64,000 nt of DNA from Bacillus piscicola (GCF_022458745.1 NZ_JAJJJF010000002.1:1-64000); one strand, 5' to 3'. Positions 24,673 to 34,477 are shown, numbered from the stretch's first letter. Numbers and translations: made by a program. The notes: generated by a model from the letters alone, not told the origin.

Positions 24673-25971
24673 ATGGGGAACATTCAAGAACAGGCTAAAG
24701 AATTGCAGGCAAAGTGGGAGAACGAAGAGCGCTGGATTGGTGTCGAACGGCCGTACGGTGCCGAAGAAGTAGTGAAACTGCGTGGTTCCCTGCAGATTGA
24801 ACATACACTAGCTAAACGGGGAGCAGCTAAATTGTGGGAGCACCTTCACACTGAACCTTATGTGAATTCTTTAGGAGCGCTTACCGGTAATCAAGCAATG
24901 CAACAAGTCAAAGCCGGCCTGAAAGCAATCTACTTAAGCGGCTGGCAAGTAGCAGCCGATGCGAACTTATCCGGACACATGTATCCAGACCAAAGTCTTT
25001 ACCCGGCTAACAGTGTACCAAGCGTTGTCAAACGTATTAACCAAGCGTTGCAGCGTGCGGACCAGATCCAACACATGGAAGGGGAAGGGGACATTGACTA
25101 CTTTGCCCCAATTGTAGCCGATGCAGAAGCTGGGTTTGGCGGCCAATTGAACGTATTTGAATTAATGAAAGGAATGATAGAAGCAGGCGCATCGGGTGTT
25201 CACTTTGAAGACCAGCTCGCTTCCGAAAAGAAATGCGGGCATTTAGGGGGGAAAGTATTAATCCCAACACAGACAGCGGTTCGAAATCTTGTGGCGGCAC
25301 GCCTTGCTGCTGACGTCTGCGGAACAGACACGATTATTATGGCACGTACGGACGCAAATGCAGCGGATCTTATTACGAGTGACGTCGACCCTGTTGATCA
25401 TGAGTTTATTACAGGTGAGCGTACGTCAGAAGGATTTTACCGGACTCGCGCCGGCTTAGACCAAGCGATTGCCCGTGGACTCGCATATGCTCCTTACGCG
25501 GATCTCATTTGGTGTGAGACAGCGAAGCCGGATCTTGATGAAGCAAAAAGGTTCGCGGATGCCATTCATGCAAAATACCCTAATCAAATGCTCGCTTACA
25601 ATTGTTCGCCATCCTTTAACTGGGAGGCTAATCTGGATAAACAGACGATTGAAGATTTTCAAGCAGAGATCGGAAAAATGGGATACAAGTTCCAATTTGT
25701 CACACTCGCAGGCTTCCATTCTCTGAACCACAGCATGTTTGAGCTTGCCCGCGGCTACAAAGAGCGTGGAATGGGAGCATATTCAGAGTTACAGCAAGCT
25801 GAATTTGCAAGCGAAGCAGAAGGCTATACAGCAACTCGCCACCAGCGCGAAGTAGGAACTGGGTATTTTGACGAGATTTCACAAGTTATCAGCGGAGGCA
25901 CTTCTTCAACAACTGCAATGGCTGGTTCCACAGAAGCCGCACAATTTAACCAGGAAGCAACGAAATCATAG
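24673..25971 (+). CDS. aceA: Isocitrate lyase
   Basis: A 432-residue isocitrate lyase; the catalytic KKCGH motif is at 186-190 (Cys188) and metal-binding ADAEAGFGG is at 149-157. The enzyme splits isocitrate into glyoxylate and succinate for growth on C2 compounds. The ATG at 24673 follows AAGGGAG; an ATG at 24664 lies too close. No malate synthase gene is in the window, so the bypass partner must be elsewhere. Acetyl-CoA from the meta-cleavage operon at 59.5 kb would be a natural source of need for this enzyme (inference). Confidence 0.95.
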   Translation: MGNIQEQAKELQAKWENEERWIGVERPYGAEEVVKLRGSLQIEHTLAKRGAAKLWEHLHTEPYVNSLGALTGNQAMQQVKAGLKAIYLSGWQVAADANLSGHMYPDQSLYPANSVPSVVKRINQALQRADQIQHMEGEGDIDYFAPIVADAEAGFGGQLNVFELMKGMIEAGASGVHFEDQLASEKKCGHLGGKVLIPTQTAVRNLVAARLAADVCGTDTIIMARTDANAADLITSDVDPVDHEFITGERTSEGFYRTRAGLDQAIARGLAYAPYADLIWCETAKPDLDEAKRFADAIHAKYPNQMLAYNCSPSFNWEANLDKQTIEDFQAEIGKMGYKFQFVTLAGFHSLNHSMFELARGYKERGMGAYSELQQAEFASEAEGYTATRHQREVGTGYFDEISQVISGGTSSTTAMAGSTEAAQFNQEATKS

Positions 25972-25986
25972 TTACAAGAATATTAG

Positions 25987-26020
25987 AAACTGTCTCCATA
26001 TGAACGGAGGCAGTTTTCTT
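25987..26020 (+). terminator. Terminator after aceA
   Basis: An 11 bp stem (25987-25997 with 26006-26016, one G.U) is followed by a short T tract. Confidence 0.75.
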
Positions 26021-26052
26021 GTGTGATAAAACAGTTTGGAGTGAAAAATAAA

Positions 26053-26467
26053 GAGGCTGTATCAAAAGCCTTTAACAAAAAAGCCATGAGGCCATCTAGT
26101 AAGATGGGAACCATGGCAAGTGACCATTTGGTTATCTCATAAAAAATCGCCTTCTTACATTAATGGGTTGTGGTGACTTCATTATACTGAAAGAGGCGAT
26201 TTTTTTGTGTGTTTGGCATAAAAATGTTAGATTGTTTTTTCGTTCCACTACTTTGAATGGCGATTAGGTGAGACGCCTGCGGGAAAAGCAAGAGCGGAAG
26301 ATCCACCGACGGTGATCTTCCGTCGGTTAGCTGAAGCCTTGCCCGCGGCAAGCGAACCTGAAGAGCCATCTATCTGAAAGGGTATTAATTAATCTTAACG
26401 ATAAATTTTATAGAATTAAAAAAGGGCTGTCAAAAGGTCATTTTTTTTGACCTTTTGATACAGCCCC
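26053..26467. mobile_element. MITE-like element, copy A
   Basis: The 415 bp segment starts with GAGGCTGTATCAAAAG and ends with CTTTTGATACAGCCCC, an inverted terminal repeat of about 15 bp. It has no coding capacity. A hairpin lies near the left end (about 26092-26125), a GC-rich core from about 26265 to 26365 contains GAGACGCCTGCGGG and CCCGCGGCAAGCGAACCTGAAGAGCCA, and the right end folds on itself (26424-26467). The same layout recurs at 42979-43438. It lies between the convergent aceA and RraA-like genes. Confidence 0.7.
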
Positions 26468-26488
26468 CAGCTAGTTGAAAGAGTTCGA

Positions 26489-26971
26489 TCAGTCCAATAT
26501 TAATTCTTTATCAGATAAAACGATACCGTCATTGTCAGCGTATGCCCAGGCGTCGGGCTTCCAATCGACATTGGCAAAACGGAGGGCGATATTCGTTTCG
26601 CCTTCGCCTTTTTTGATCGACTTAAATGGATTGGTAGAAATCGCCCGCACTCCGACATTCATGCCGTTGATCTCTTCCGAATCTCGGATACATCCGAAAA
26701 TAATCACCCCGGCAAGCTCACGCTTTTCAGCAATCGCAGCTAAGTTGTCTCCCATAAGGGCGCAGCGCATTGAACCACCACCATCAACGACAAGAACACT
26801 ACCGGAAGGTATCGTTTCTAACGCTTTTTTTACTAAAACATTGTCCTCAAACACTTTCACCGTATGTATCGGCCCAGAAAAACTAGCTTTTTGGCCGAAT
26901 GATTGGAACATAGGGTTCGCAAGTTTCAGTTCATCGCGGTATTGATCAGTTAAATCTGCAGTTAGCCCCAT
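26489..26971 (-). CDS. RraA-like / 4-hydroxy-4-methyl-2-oxoglutarate aldolase family protein
   Basis: A 160-residue RraA-fold protein. Landmarks are VVDGGGSMRCALMGDNLAA and the following GCIRDSEEI, whose Arg-Asp pair binds metal and substrate in HMG aldolases. In E. coli RraA inhibits RNase E, an enzyme absent from most bacilli, so a small aldolase or oxaloacetate decarboxylase role is more likely here. The ATG has an AGGAGGAAAG site. It is monocistronic. Confidence 0.85.
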   Translation of the reverse strand: MGLTADLTDQYRDELKLANPMFQSFGQKASFSGPIHTVKVFEDNVLVKKALETIPSGSVLVVDGGGSMRCALMGDNLAAIAEKRELAGVIIFGCIRDSEEINGMNVGVRAISTNPFKSIKKGEGETNIALRFANVDWKPDAWAYADNDGIVLSDKELILD

Positions 26972-27190
26972 TTACTTTCCTCCTGTATGTAAAAGTTTTG
27001 TCCTTCCATTTTGTAGTGATTCCTATTATTCGTTTAGCCCTTGCCCTTCTCATAAGAAAAGATTCGACAAGTACTCAAAAATTCCTCCATCATATCAGGA
27101 AATAACAAATAGTTGTACAAAGAAAAAAATTAAGATACTCTATTTTTAGCTGTTTATATGACAGTAAATCACATAGTTGGAGGGAATAAT

Positions 27191-28177
27191 GTGGGATCAA
27201 CGATTAGAATAGGGATTGCAGGTTATGGAAACCTTGGAAAAGGGGTCCAGTCAGCCGTAAAACAAAATGATGATATGACTTTGGCAGCTGTGTTCACACG
27301 AAGAGACCCGGGGAGCCTGGATGTTGGGGACTCGTCCGTAAAAGTAGTTTCAATGGAAGATGCTGAGCAATATAAAGATGAGATTGACGTAATGATTTTG
27401 TGCGGCGGATCAGCGTCCGATCTGCCGGAACAAGGCCCGCAACTGGCGAAGATGTTCAACACTGTGGATAGTTTCGACACCCACGCGAAAGTGAACGAGC
27501 ATTTTGCTGCAGTTGATGATCCGGCTTTGGAAGCGGGAAACACGAGTATTATTTCGATTGGCTGGGATCCTGGATACTTCTCTTTAAACCGTCTTTTCGG
27601 AGAAGCAACCTTACCGGAAGGGGAAACGTATACATTTTGGGGGAAAGGATTAAGCCAAGGACATTCAGATGCTGTTCGGCGCGTGAACGGGGTAAAAGCA
27701 GGTGTGCAGTATACGATCCCGCTTGAGGAAGCCGTTAACAAGGTAAGAAACGGGGAAAATCCAACATTGGAAACGAAAGAAAAACACTTCCGCGATTGTT
27801 ACGTTGTTCCAGAAAAAGGCGCCGACACGGATGCCATAGAAAACGAAATCAAGACAATGCCGCACTATTTTGCGGATTACGAAACACGAGTAAATTTTAT
27901 CAGTGAAGATGAACTGAAGAAAAATCATTCATCCATGCCCCATGGAGGCTTTGTCATTCGCAGCGGGAAAACAGGAGAGGACACAAGGCAAATCATTGAA
28001 TACTCCTTGAAACTCGACAGCAATCCGGAATTCACGTCAAGCGTTCTTGTGACTTATGCGAGAGCTTGCTATCGGATGAACAAAGCTGGCCAGACAGGGG
28101 CGAAAACAATCTTTGATGTAGCCCCGGGGTTTCTTTCCCCAAAACCGGCTGATCAGCTACGTAAAGAATTGTTGTAA
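27191..28177 (+). CDS. ddh: meso-Diaminopimelate D-dehydrogenase
   Basis: A 328-residue NADPH enzyme close to the usual 326. The Rossmann motif GIAGYGNLG is at residues 7-15 and the family segments SWDPGYFSLNR-like (GWDPGYFSLNR) and GKGLSQGHSDAVRR are clear. It makes meso-DAP directly from tetrahydrodipicolinate and ammonia in one step, bypassing the acylated intermediates used by most bacilli. The GTG at 27191 follows GGAGGG; an upstream ATG at 27158 lacks a site. It is a single gene with no lysine genes beside it. Confidence 0.93.
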   Translation: MGSTIRIGIAGYGNLGKGVQSAVKQNDDMTLAAVFTRRDPGSLDVGDSSVKVVSMEDAEQYKDEIDVMILCGGSASDLPEQGPQLAKMFNTVDSFDTHAKVNEHFAAVDDPALEAGNTSIISIGWDPGYFSLNRLFGEATLPEGETYTFWGKGLSQGHSDAVRRVNGVKAGVQYTIPLEEAVNKVRNGENPTLETKEKHFRDCYVVPEKGADTDAIENEIKTMPHYFADYETRVNFISEDELKKNHSSMPHGGFVIRSGKTGEDTRQIIEYSLKLDSNPEFTSSVLVTYARACYRMNKAGQTGAKTIFDVAPGFLSPKPADQLRKELL

Positions 28178-28352
28178 ACACGTCATACCCCCTCGTTTGT
28201 TGTTTCTAAGCAGTAAGGAAATGCGATATTTCTTTTTGAACGACGACATAGACTGCTGTGGCGTCGTTCTTTCTACACAAATGTACTATCTCTTTGCGGA
28301 AAACTTGACGAAAACCCCTTTCCCCATGCCCAAGTATTTGGGAGCAAAATGT

Positions 28353-28360
28353 GGTATACT
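28353..28360 (+). promoter_or_regulatory. Extended -10 promoter for the YdjO-like gene
   Basis: TGG followed by TATACT (TG at 28352-28353, hexamer 28355-28360) gives an extended -10 element 30 bp before the start at 28390; no good -35 is visible. Confidence 0.4.
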
Positions 28361-28389
28361 AATCTTAGGATCAAGAAAGGGATGGGTGT

Positions 28390-28572
28390 ATGGCTTTTTA
28401 TAATAACAAAAAAGAAAAACCACCGGAAGTTGAAACGACCGTCTGGGCTTGCACGACGAATGATTGTACAGGTTGGATGAGAGAGAATTTCACTTTTGAG
28501 AAAGAACCCCGTTGTCCTTTTTGTAATTCAGAGATGGTTAGAGAGGTAAAAACACTGCCGCAAATTAGTTAA
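28390..28572 (+). CDS. YdjO-family cold-inducible zinc-ribbon protein
   Basis: A 60-residue protein with four cysteines: WACTTNDCTGW and RCPFCNSEM, a likely zinc knuckle. The family contains the cold-inducible YdjO of B. subtilis, whose function is not known. The ATG follows AAAGGGATGG. It is a single short gene with a terminator shared with the convergent ykuT. Confidence 0.85.
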   Translation: MAFYNNKKEKPPEVETTVWACTTNDCTGWMRENFTFEKEPRCPFCNSEMVREVKTLPQIS

Positions 28573-28599
28573 TATACCAGATTGCTAAAAAAGACCGCC

Positions 28600-28661
28600 T
28601 TCTCATGGGAAATGTCCTTTTATAAAGGGTGCATTTTACTAAGAGAAGGCAGGTCTTTTTT
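28600..28661. terminator. Bidirectional terminator between ydjO-like and ykuT
   Basis: Long arms (28600-28614 with 28642-28657, one bulge) are flanked by A and T tracts, between convergent genes. Confidence 0.8.
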
Positions 28662-28663
28662 TA

Positions 28664-29497
28664 TTACTGTTTTTCTACATTAACTTGATGAGGGTATGGA
28701 ATCTCAATCCCATTTTCATCAAGTGCTTGTTTACAAAGTAGACGCAGTTTACGCTCAATTCCCCATTGTTCCATATTTTCTGTCTTACCAAGGATGCGAA
28801 TGGTTACTTCGGAATCTCCGAGTGCCTGCACACCTAAAACGTCAGGTCCTTCTTTGATCAGCGGCTCTTCAGCAGCAAATTTATCGCAGACTGCTTGGAG
28901 AATGCGGATGGCTTCTTCTGCATTGTCCTCATACGAGATACCGATATCAATCATCGCTCGCATATTTCCACGAGAATGATTGTTAACGGTAGAGATTTCA
29001 CGGTTGGGAATGAAATGAAGTGTCCCGTCGAAGCCGCGAATCTGTGTGGTGCGCAGTCCTACCTCTTCTACAACACCATCAATACCAGCGACTGTGACGT
29101 AATCCTCCACATCAATCTGCTTTTCCAGTAAGATAAAAAAGCCAGTAACAATATCACTTACCAGTCCTTGTGCTCCAAAACCGATTGCTAGTCCGACAAC
29201 ACCGGCGCTTGCGATTAGCGGTGCAATCTCAAGCTCAAAAATACCGACAATAACAGTCACGAATACAAAAAGTAAAACATAAGAAAACACATTGATGCTT
29301 AACTTTAGTAGAGTTTGCAGACGGCTTGGATGCATATTGCGTGAGTTTTCCATCCGAGAAAACGATCGCGTAATAATTTTTTTCCCAATCGCTCTCGCTA
29401 TTAAAAAGCCGATAAAAGCAAGGATGACTTGCAGGGCAATAAGAAGAGCCCCGCCTAACAAAGTTTCCCATAACCCATTGGCTAACCACTCTGTCAT
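28664..29497 (-). CDS. ykuT: MscS-family mechanosensitive channel YkuT
   Basis: A 277-residue small MscS channel with three membrane helices; the pore helix is GVVGLAIGFGAQGLVSDIVTG and is followed by the beta domain (EVGLRTTQIRGFDG) and the alpha/beta cytoplasmic vestibule. The ATG at 29497 lies after AGAGGAG; the upstream GTG overlaps that site. It is next to ykuU and ykuV, as in B. subtilis, though divergent from ykuU here. Confidence 0.9.
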   Translation of the reverse strand: MTEWLANGLWETLLGGALLIALQVILAFIGFLIARAIGKKIITRSFSRMENSRNMHPSRLQTLLKLSINVFSYVLLFVFVTVIVGIFELEIAPLIASAGVVGLAIGFGAQGLVSDIVTGFFILLEKQIDVEDYVTVAGIDGVVEEVGLRTTQIRGFDGTLHFIPNREISTVNNHSRGNMRAMIDIGISYEDNAEEAIRILQAVCDKFAAEEPLIKEGPDVLGVQALGDSEVTIRILGKTENMEQWGIERKLRLLCKQALDENGIEIPYPHQVNVEKQ

Positions 29498-29776
29498 TAT
29501 GTACACTCCTCTGATTTTTTCTAGTATCTCTTACCCGTATGACAAGTTTCGAAACATGAGTAAGCCACACTAGAGTATAACATAACGAAAAGTGGACAAG
29601 CAGAATGTTTTACATTTGAGGTAGTATTCGGTAATGTGAAACTTAGAAATGAGAATAATTGATGTTTCTTCTCAAAAAGATTTTTTATAAGGTTGGTTTT
29701 ATATTGCACTGTAAAGGGCACAATAATCTAGGTAACAGTAAGTAGTTGTTTATTTAAATTTATTATAATTTAATAT

Positions 29777-29813
29777 TGACTTTAATCTAGGAGTCGTATT
29801 ATAATAATAATTG
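29777..29813 (+). promoter_or_regulatory. ykuU promoter with a possible PerR-type box
   Basis: TTGACT at 29777 pairs with TATAAT at 29801 (18 bp spacer). The -10 lies inside TTATAATAATAATTG (29799-29813), which matches the left half of the PerR consensus TTATAATNATTATAA exactly and four of seven bases on the right. A peroxide-responsive control of ykuU would make sense but the match is partial. Confidence 0.4.
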
Positions 29814-29851
29814 TTAAATAACCTTGAAAAATACTTAAAGGAGTGTCGAAA

Positions 29852-30403
29852 ATGAGTGAAAAGCGTATGGTTGCAAAACAAGCTCCACGTTTTGAAATGG
29901 ATGCAGTAATGCCTAATAAGGAATTCGGTAAAGTTAGCTTGGAAGAAATGATGAAGGAAGATAAGTGGACAGTTCTCTTCTTTTACCCAATGGACTTTAC
30001 ATTCGTCTGCCCGACTGAAATCACAGCCTTAAGTGATCGTTATGATGAATTTGAAGATCTGGATGCGGAGGTAATCGGTGTATCAACGGATACCATTCAT
30101 ACCCATAAAGCGTGGATAAACACCTCCCGTGATGATAACGGGCTTGGCGAACTCAAGTACCCTCTTGCTGCTGACACGAACCACAAAGTTTCCGAAGAAT
30201 TTGGTGTGTTAATTGAGGATGAAGGTGTAGCGCTTCGTGGGCTTTTCATCATCAGTCCTGAAGGCGAGCTCATGTACTCTGTTGTCAACCACAACAACAT
30301 CGGTCGTGATGTAGATGAAACATTGCGTGTCCTTCAAGCTCTTCAAACTGGCGGACTATGCCCAGCAAACTGGAAGCCAGGCCAAGACACTTTAAACGTT
30401 TAA
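29852..30403 (+). CDS. ykuU: 2-Cys peroxiredoxin YkuU
   Basis: A 183-residue typical 2-Cys peroxiredoxin: peroxidatic Cys53 in FVCPTEI and resolving Cys170 in GGLCPANWKPG. It reduces hydroperoxides in the cytosol. The start at 29852 follows AAAGGAG; the in-frame GTG at 29843 overlaps it. The next gene, ykuV, is a thiol-disulfide oxidoreductase that could recycle it, although a terminator separates the two. Confidence 0.95.
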   Translation: MSEKRMVAKQAPRFEMDAVMPNKEFGKVSLEEMMKEDKWTVLFFYPMDFTFVCPTEITALSDRYDEFEDLDAEVIGVSTDTIHTHKAWINTSRDDNGLGELKYPLAADTNHKVSEEFGVLIEDEGVALRGLFIISPEGELMYSVVNHNNIGRDVDETLRVLQALQTGGLCPANWKPGQDTLNV

Positions 30404-30434
30404 TAAGGTAGTTATTGCAATAAGTGGGAAGCAT

Positions 30435-30473
30435 AGAAAGAGGTCTAGCTAAAATGTTAGACCTCTTTCTTTC
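30435..30473 (+). terminator. Terminator between ykuU and ykuV
   Basis: A perfect 13 bp stem (30435-30447 with 30458-30470) ends in a T-rich tract. Confidence 0.85.
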
Positions 30474-30532
30474 ACGGCTGGTGTTCACTACCATACGATA
30501 TACAAACATTATAACAGAGGGGGACCATTTTT

Positions 30533-30991
30533 ATGGCTCTTAAATTACGATCAGAGATGCCTGAACTTACCGGTGCAACAACTTGGTATAACGGCGAAGT
30601 TTCTAAAGAAGATTTACTTGGTGATAAGCCGACGTTGATTCATTTTTGGTCTGTTAGCTGTGGTCTTTGTAAAGAAGCAATGCCGAATGTGAATCAGTTT
30701 CGTGATGACTACAAAGACGAATTAAACGTCGTTGCGGTGCATATGCCGCGATCAGAAAAAGATCTTGACCTTGACGAAATAAAGAAAGTGGCTGACGAGC
30801 ATGAGATTACACAGCCGATATTCGTTGATAACGAGCATAAACTAACAGATGCATTTGAAAATGAATACGTTCCGGCATATTATGTATTTGATGAAGAAGG
30901 TCAGCTTCGTCATTTTCAAGCTGGCGGTGGAGGCATGAAAATGTTGACGAAGCGAGTGAACCGTGTTCTTGGTAAAAACGAGAAAAAGTAA
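30533..30991 (+). CDS. ykuV: Thiol-disulfide oxidoreductase YkuV
   Basis: A 152-residue thioredoxin-fold protein with the active-site CGLC (Cys43, Cys46) and a cis-Pro in EYVPAYYVF. There is no signal peptide, so it is cytosolic. B. subtilis YkuV is a thioredoxin-like reductase encoded next to ykuU. The ATG follows AGAGGGGGA. Confidence 0.92.
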   Translation: MALKLRSEMPELTGATTWYNGEVSKEDLLGDKPTLIHFWSVSCGLCKEAMPNVNQFRDDYKDELNVVAVHMPRSEKDLDLDEIKKVADEHEITQPIFVDNEHKLTDAFENEYVPAYYVFDEEGQLRHFQAGGGGMKMLTKRVNRVLGKNEKK

Positions 30992-31060
30992 CCTAACGGA
31001 AGACATCTTCCTTTGGTCACTAAACAAAACGAAAAAGCATCTACAAATTGAGAACACAAG

Positions 31061-31093
31061 AAAAAGGACTTGGACTATTCCAGTCCTTTTTTA
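31061..31093 (+). terminator. Terminator after ykuV
   Basis: A 10 bp stem (31061-31070 with 31082-31091) is followed by T residues. Confidence 0.8.
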
Positions 31094-31199
31094 TTATGCA
31101 TGATATATCCCACGGCCACCGAGCTTGTGATTTTGCGCAGCCACCTCTTTTCAGTTAAAATGATACACATAGTAAGCGAAATGACAGTGGAGGCAGACG

Positions 31200-31865
31200 A
31201 TGAAAAAACAATTCGCTGTAATCGGGCTTGGACGATTTGGAGGCAGTATTTGCAGAGCGCTGGCATCGGAGGGGATGGATGTGCTCGCGATAGATCTAGA
31301 TGAAGAGAAAGTGAAAGAATATGCTTCGATTGTGACTCAGGCAGCTATTGCTGACACAACGGATGAAAAAGCATTAAAAGGGCTTGGCATTCGTAATTTC
31401 GACCACGTGATTGTGGCGATCGGGGATAATATCCAAGCAAGTATCTTAACCACGCTTATTCTCGATGAAATGGATGTCCGGCATATTACAGTCAAAGCGC
31501 AAAATGACTATCATGAAAAAGTGTTAAGACGCATTGGAGCGGATGAAGTTGTTCATCCAGAGCGTGATATCGGTGTACGGATCGCTCATAATGTTGTGTC
31601 GCGAAATGTCCTTGACTACTTAGAACTATCGGATGAATACAGTATTGTTGAGTTAGCTGCCGGTAACAAATTAGACGGCAAAAAAATTATTGATTTAGAT
31701 CTGCGTTCGAAGTACGGCTGTAATATATTGGCAATTAAAAGAGGAGATGATATTCACGTCTCTCCTGAGCCGGAGGAGTCGCTCCAAAATGGAGATGTCC
31801 TCATCGTTATCGGTGCAGATGAAGACATTAATCGAGTCGAAAACTACTGGATCGACGAGGCTTAA
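31200..31865 (+). CDS. ktrC: Ktr potassium channel gating subunit KtrC
   Basis: A 221-residue cytoplasmic RCK protein: an N-terminal TrkA-N domain with GLGRFGGS (residues 9-16) for ATP/ADP or NAD binding, and a C-terminal TrkA-C domain (ELAAGNKLDGKKIIDLDLRS). It gates a KtrD-like membrane pore not encoded here. The ATG follows TGGAGGC. It is in the same neighbourhood (before rnjA) as B. subtilis ktrC (ykqB). c-di-AMP binding is known for the family's C-terminal domain. Confidence 0.92.
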   Translation: MKKQFAVIGLGRFGGSICRALASEGMDVLAIDLDEEKVKEYASIVTQAAIADTTDEKALKGLGIRNFDHVIVAIGDNIQASILTTLILDEMDVRHITVKAQNDYHEKVLRRIGADEVVHPERDIGVRIAHNVVSRNVLDYLELSDEYSIVELAAGNKLDGKKIIDLDLRSKYGCNILAIKRGDDIHVSPEPEESLQNGDVLIVIGADEDINRVENYWIDEA

Positions 31866-32004
31866 CCGTGCTAATATGCGATAAAACTATTCTCTCTCCG
31901 CATTTCTTGGTTTGAAGTGGCGTGTAGTGTGGTAGATGAGGAACAGGCAGTTGTTCAATGCAATTGTACCGGTAGTTTACAATTAATAAATGGGGTGAAT
32001 GAAA

Positions 32005-32475
32005 ATGACGCAGCAAAAAAGTAAGTTAGGATCGGGATTATTAGCCGGATTGGCTATTGGTTTTGGCATTGCTCTGATTGATAAGAACACACGGCAAATG
32101 ATGATGGATAAAACAAGAACAACGAAGCATTCAGTGACCCGTCTGGCGGCTGATGTCAGGGAAAACCCAAAAGAAACGAAGGATCAGCTGATGGAAAGAG
32201 TTCAGGAGGCTTCATCGATATTACGTGAGGCCGCGAACGATCTCCAGGCGCTCTACAATAGATCGAGCGGTGATTTATCAGATAAGTTAAAAGAGATTCG
32301 TGAAGATTCGAAAGAGGTACTGAGTTCCTCTAAAGAAGCGAAGGAAGATTTACAACAAGTCAGTGAGAAGGTAAAAGAAGCAAAAGAAGAGCTAGTTACA
32401 GGGAACGGCAGTCAAAATGATATAGAAGACAAGGAACATTTTGATACTGCAACCCACGATTACGACCGTAGATAG
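32005..32475 (+). CDS. YtxH-domain protein
   Basis: A 156-residue protein with one N-terminal membrane helix (GSGLLAGLAIGFGIALI) and a long charged coiled-coil, the YtxH layout. B. subtilis YtxH is a general-stress protein of unknown mechanism. The ATG at 32005 is 6 bp after GGGGTGA; the in-frame ATG at 31999 overlaps it. The acidic, low-complexity tail ends in HDYDRR. Confidence 0.8.
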   Translation: MTQQKSKLGSGLLAGLAIGFGIALIDKNTRQMMMDKTRTTKHSVTRLAADVRENPKETKDQLMERVQEASSILREAANDLQALYNRSSGDLSDKLKEIREDSKEVLSSSKEAKEDLQQVSEKVKEAKEELVTGNGSQNDIEDKEHFDTATHDYDRR

Positions 32476-32499
32476 GATGCTCCACCGGAAATGTAAAAC

Positions 32500-32538
32500 A
32501 AAAAGGTTGTCCTCGCACTTACAGCGGACAACCTTTTT
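32500..32538. terminator. Bidirectional terminator between YtxH and rnjA
   Basis: A perfect 13 bp stem (32500-32512 with 32526-32538) with A and T tracts serves two convergent genes. Confidence 0.9.
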
Positions 32539-32543
32539 CTCGT

Positions 32544-34211
32544 TTAAACTTCCATAATAATTGGTAGTATCATTGGACGGCGCTTTGTTTTATCGTATAA
32601 ATAAGGCGCGAGCTGTTCAATGACTTCATTTTTTATCTCAGACCACTGAGTCGTCTTTCGTTCCATAATATTCTGTAGATGCTTCTCAAGCATAGCCTGG
32701 GCATCGTTAATTAAATCACTTGACTCCCTCATATATACAAAACCTCGAGAAATAATGTCTGGACCGGCTGCAATTTTGAAATTTTTCATATCAATACTGA
32801 CGACCACCACAACAAGGCCTTCTTCTGATAAAATACGGCGGTCACGCAGCACGATATTACCGATATCCCCAATCCCATGACCGTCAACGTAAACAGCACC
32901 GGAAGGGACCTTCCCTGCAACTGCTGCACTGTTTCTCGTTAAGGCGAGAACTTCACCATTATCTAATATGAAAGAATTCTCTTCAGGAATGCCACAGTCT
33001 TTTGCCAGCAGAGTATGCATTCGCAGCATTCGGAATTCACCGTGAATCGGCATGAAATATTTGGGATTAATAAGACGGAGCATTAATTTTTGCTCCTCTT
33101 GGCCACCGTGTCCGGACGTATGAATATTACTAAGGGTACCATGAATAACGTTGGCTCCCGCACGGAACAGCTGGTTAATAATTTTGTTGACAGAAAGCGT
33201 GTTACCAGGAATAGGAGAGCTGGAAAAAACAACCGTATCCCCGGGGATTATCTGAATCTGCCGGTGGGTCCCGTGAGCGATCCGTGAAAGGGCTGCCATC
33301 GGCTCTCCTTGGCTTCCTGTGCATAAAATCGCAACTTGATTATCTGGTAAACGATTCAGTTGCGACGTCTCTACGAAGGTTCCTTTAGGAGCGCGGATAT
33401 AGCCAAGCTCTTGTCCGATGGTGATAGCTGATTCCATACTTCTGCCGAAAACAGCGATCTTTCTACCTACTTGAACGGCTGCCTCCACGGCTTGTTGCAA
33501 GCGATAAATATTGGAAGCGAAAGTCGCAAATATAATTCGTCCTTCGGCTTGCTGGAAAATGTTATCTATGCTCTTACCTACTGTTCTTTCGGACATGGTG
33601 AACCCCGGCACTTCACTGTTCGTGCTGTCGGATAACAAACAAAGAACGCCTTCTTCACCAATCTTGGCCATTTTCGCTAAGTTGGCCGGTTCCCCTACTG
33701 GAGTAAAATCAAACTTAAAGTCACCCGTATGGACAACGTTGCCTTCTGGAGTATGAACGACCATTCCAAGAGAATCAGGAATACTATGGGTTGTCCGGAA
33801 GAACGAGACAGATGTTTTTTTAAATTTGATCACTTGGTCTTCAGCTATGACATTCAGTTTGGCCCGTCGTAAAAGGCCATGCTCTTCTAGCTTTCCTTTA
33901 ATTAGCCCAATCGCAAGTGGTCCGCCGTAGATCGGCACATTCACTTCCCGAAGCAAATAAGGAACGCCACCGATGTGGTCCTCATGTCCGTGTGTAATAA
34001 AGAGTCCTTTTATTTTATTTTTATTTTTTGCAAGGTACGTATAATCCGGTATAACATAATCAATCCCCAGCAATTCATCCTCCGGGAACATAATCCCTGC
34101 ATCGATCAGAATAATTTCATCTTGGTATTGTATCGCGTACGTATTTTTGCCAATTTCACCCAAACCTCCAAGGGCAAAAACAGCGACTTGGTTCTTTTTA
34201 ATTTGCTTCAT
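32544..34211 (-). CDS. rnjA: Ribonuclease J1
   Basis: A 555-residue beta-CASP metallo-beta-lactamase RNase. The zinc motif HGHEDH is at 74-79 (H74, H76, D78, H79), and HTGDF and the later SGHGGQEEQ beta-CASP motifs are clear. RNase J1 is both a 5'-3' exonuclease and an endonuclease in mRNA decay and 16S maturation. The gene starts 2 bp after rpoY, the usual rpoY-rnjA operon, so the two are co-expressed. Confidence 0.97.
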   Translation of the reverse strand: MKQIKKNQVAVFALGGLGEIGKNTYAIQYQDEIILIDAGIMFPEDELLGIDYVIPDYTYLAKNKNKIKGLFITHGHEDHIGGVPYLLREVNVPIYGGPLAIGLIKGKLEEHGLLRRAKLNVIAEDQVIKFKKTSVSFFRTTHSIPDSLGMVVHTPEGNVVHTGDFKFDFTPVGEPANLAKMAKIGEEGVLCLLSDSTNSEVPGFTMSERTVGKSIDNIFQQAEGRIIFATFASNIYRLQQAVEAAVQVGRKIAVFGRSMESAITIGQELGYIRAPKGTFVETSQLNRLPDNQVAILCTGSQGEPMAALSRIAHGTHRQIQIIPGDTVVFSSSPIPGNTLSVNKIINQLFRAGANVIHGTLSNIHTSGHGGQEEQKLMLRLINPKYFMPIHGEFRMLRMHTLLAKDCGIPEENSFILDNGEVLALTRNSAAVAGKVPSGAVYVDGHGIGDIGNIVLRDRRILSEEGLVVVVVSIDMKNFKIAAGPDIISRGFVYMRESSDLINDAQAMLEKHLQNIMERKTTQWSEIKNEVIEQLAPYLYDKTKRRPMILPIIMEV

Positions 34212-34213
34212 TT

Positions 34214-34423
34214 TTATAAACTCTCCACTTTAAAATCTTCTTTGCTTTTTTCGAATGCAAGGAGGTCTTCCGAAACAAGCTGGATAAATTCAATGTTAAT
34301 ACCTTTGTCCGCTAATTTTTTACGAACTTCACGTTCTGATTCCGCTTCGACGAACATAGCGGATGTATTCTCCCTGACAGGTACTTCCGTGAAATTCTTT
34401 TGATAAAAAACTTTAAAAATCAT
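34214..34423 (-). CDS. rpoY: RNA polymerase epsilon subunit
   Basis: A 69-residue protein of the DUF1447/YkzG family ([19 protein letters not shown]). The epsilon subunit is a small globular component of Firmicute RNA polymerase. The ATG is preceded by AGGAGAG. It precedes rnjA with a 2 bp gap, as in other bacilli. Confidence 0.93.
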   Translation of the reverse strand: MIFKVFYQKNFTEVPVRENTSAMFVEAESEREVRKKLADKGINIEFIQLVSEDLLAFEKSKEDFKVESL

Positions 34424-34477
34424 AATTCAAATCTCTCCTCTTTCTGTTCTTCTCTTCTATAATTAATGAAGAAACAC

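Noticed and set aside
26475-26945. 156-residue plus-strand open frame
   Set aside because: It is antisense to the RraA-like gene, which has clear motifs and a ribosome site.
28197-28403. 68-residue frame upstream of the YdjO-like gene
   Set aside because: It contains the promoter of that gene and overlaps its start; no ribosome site or family similarity.
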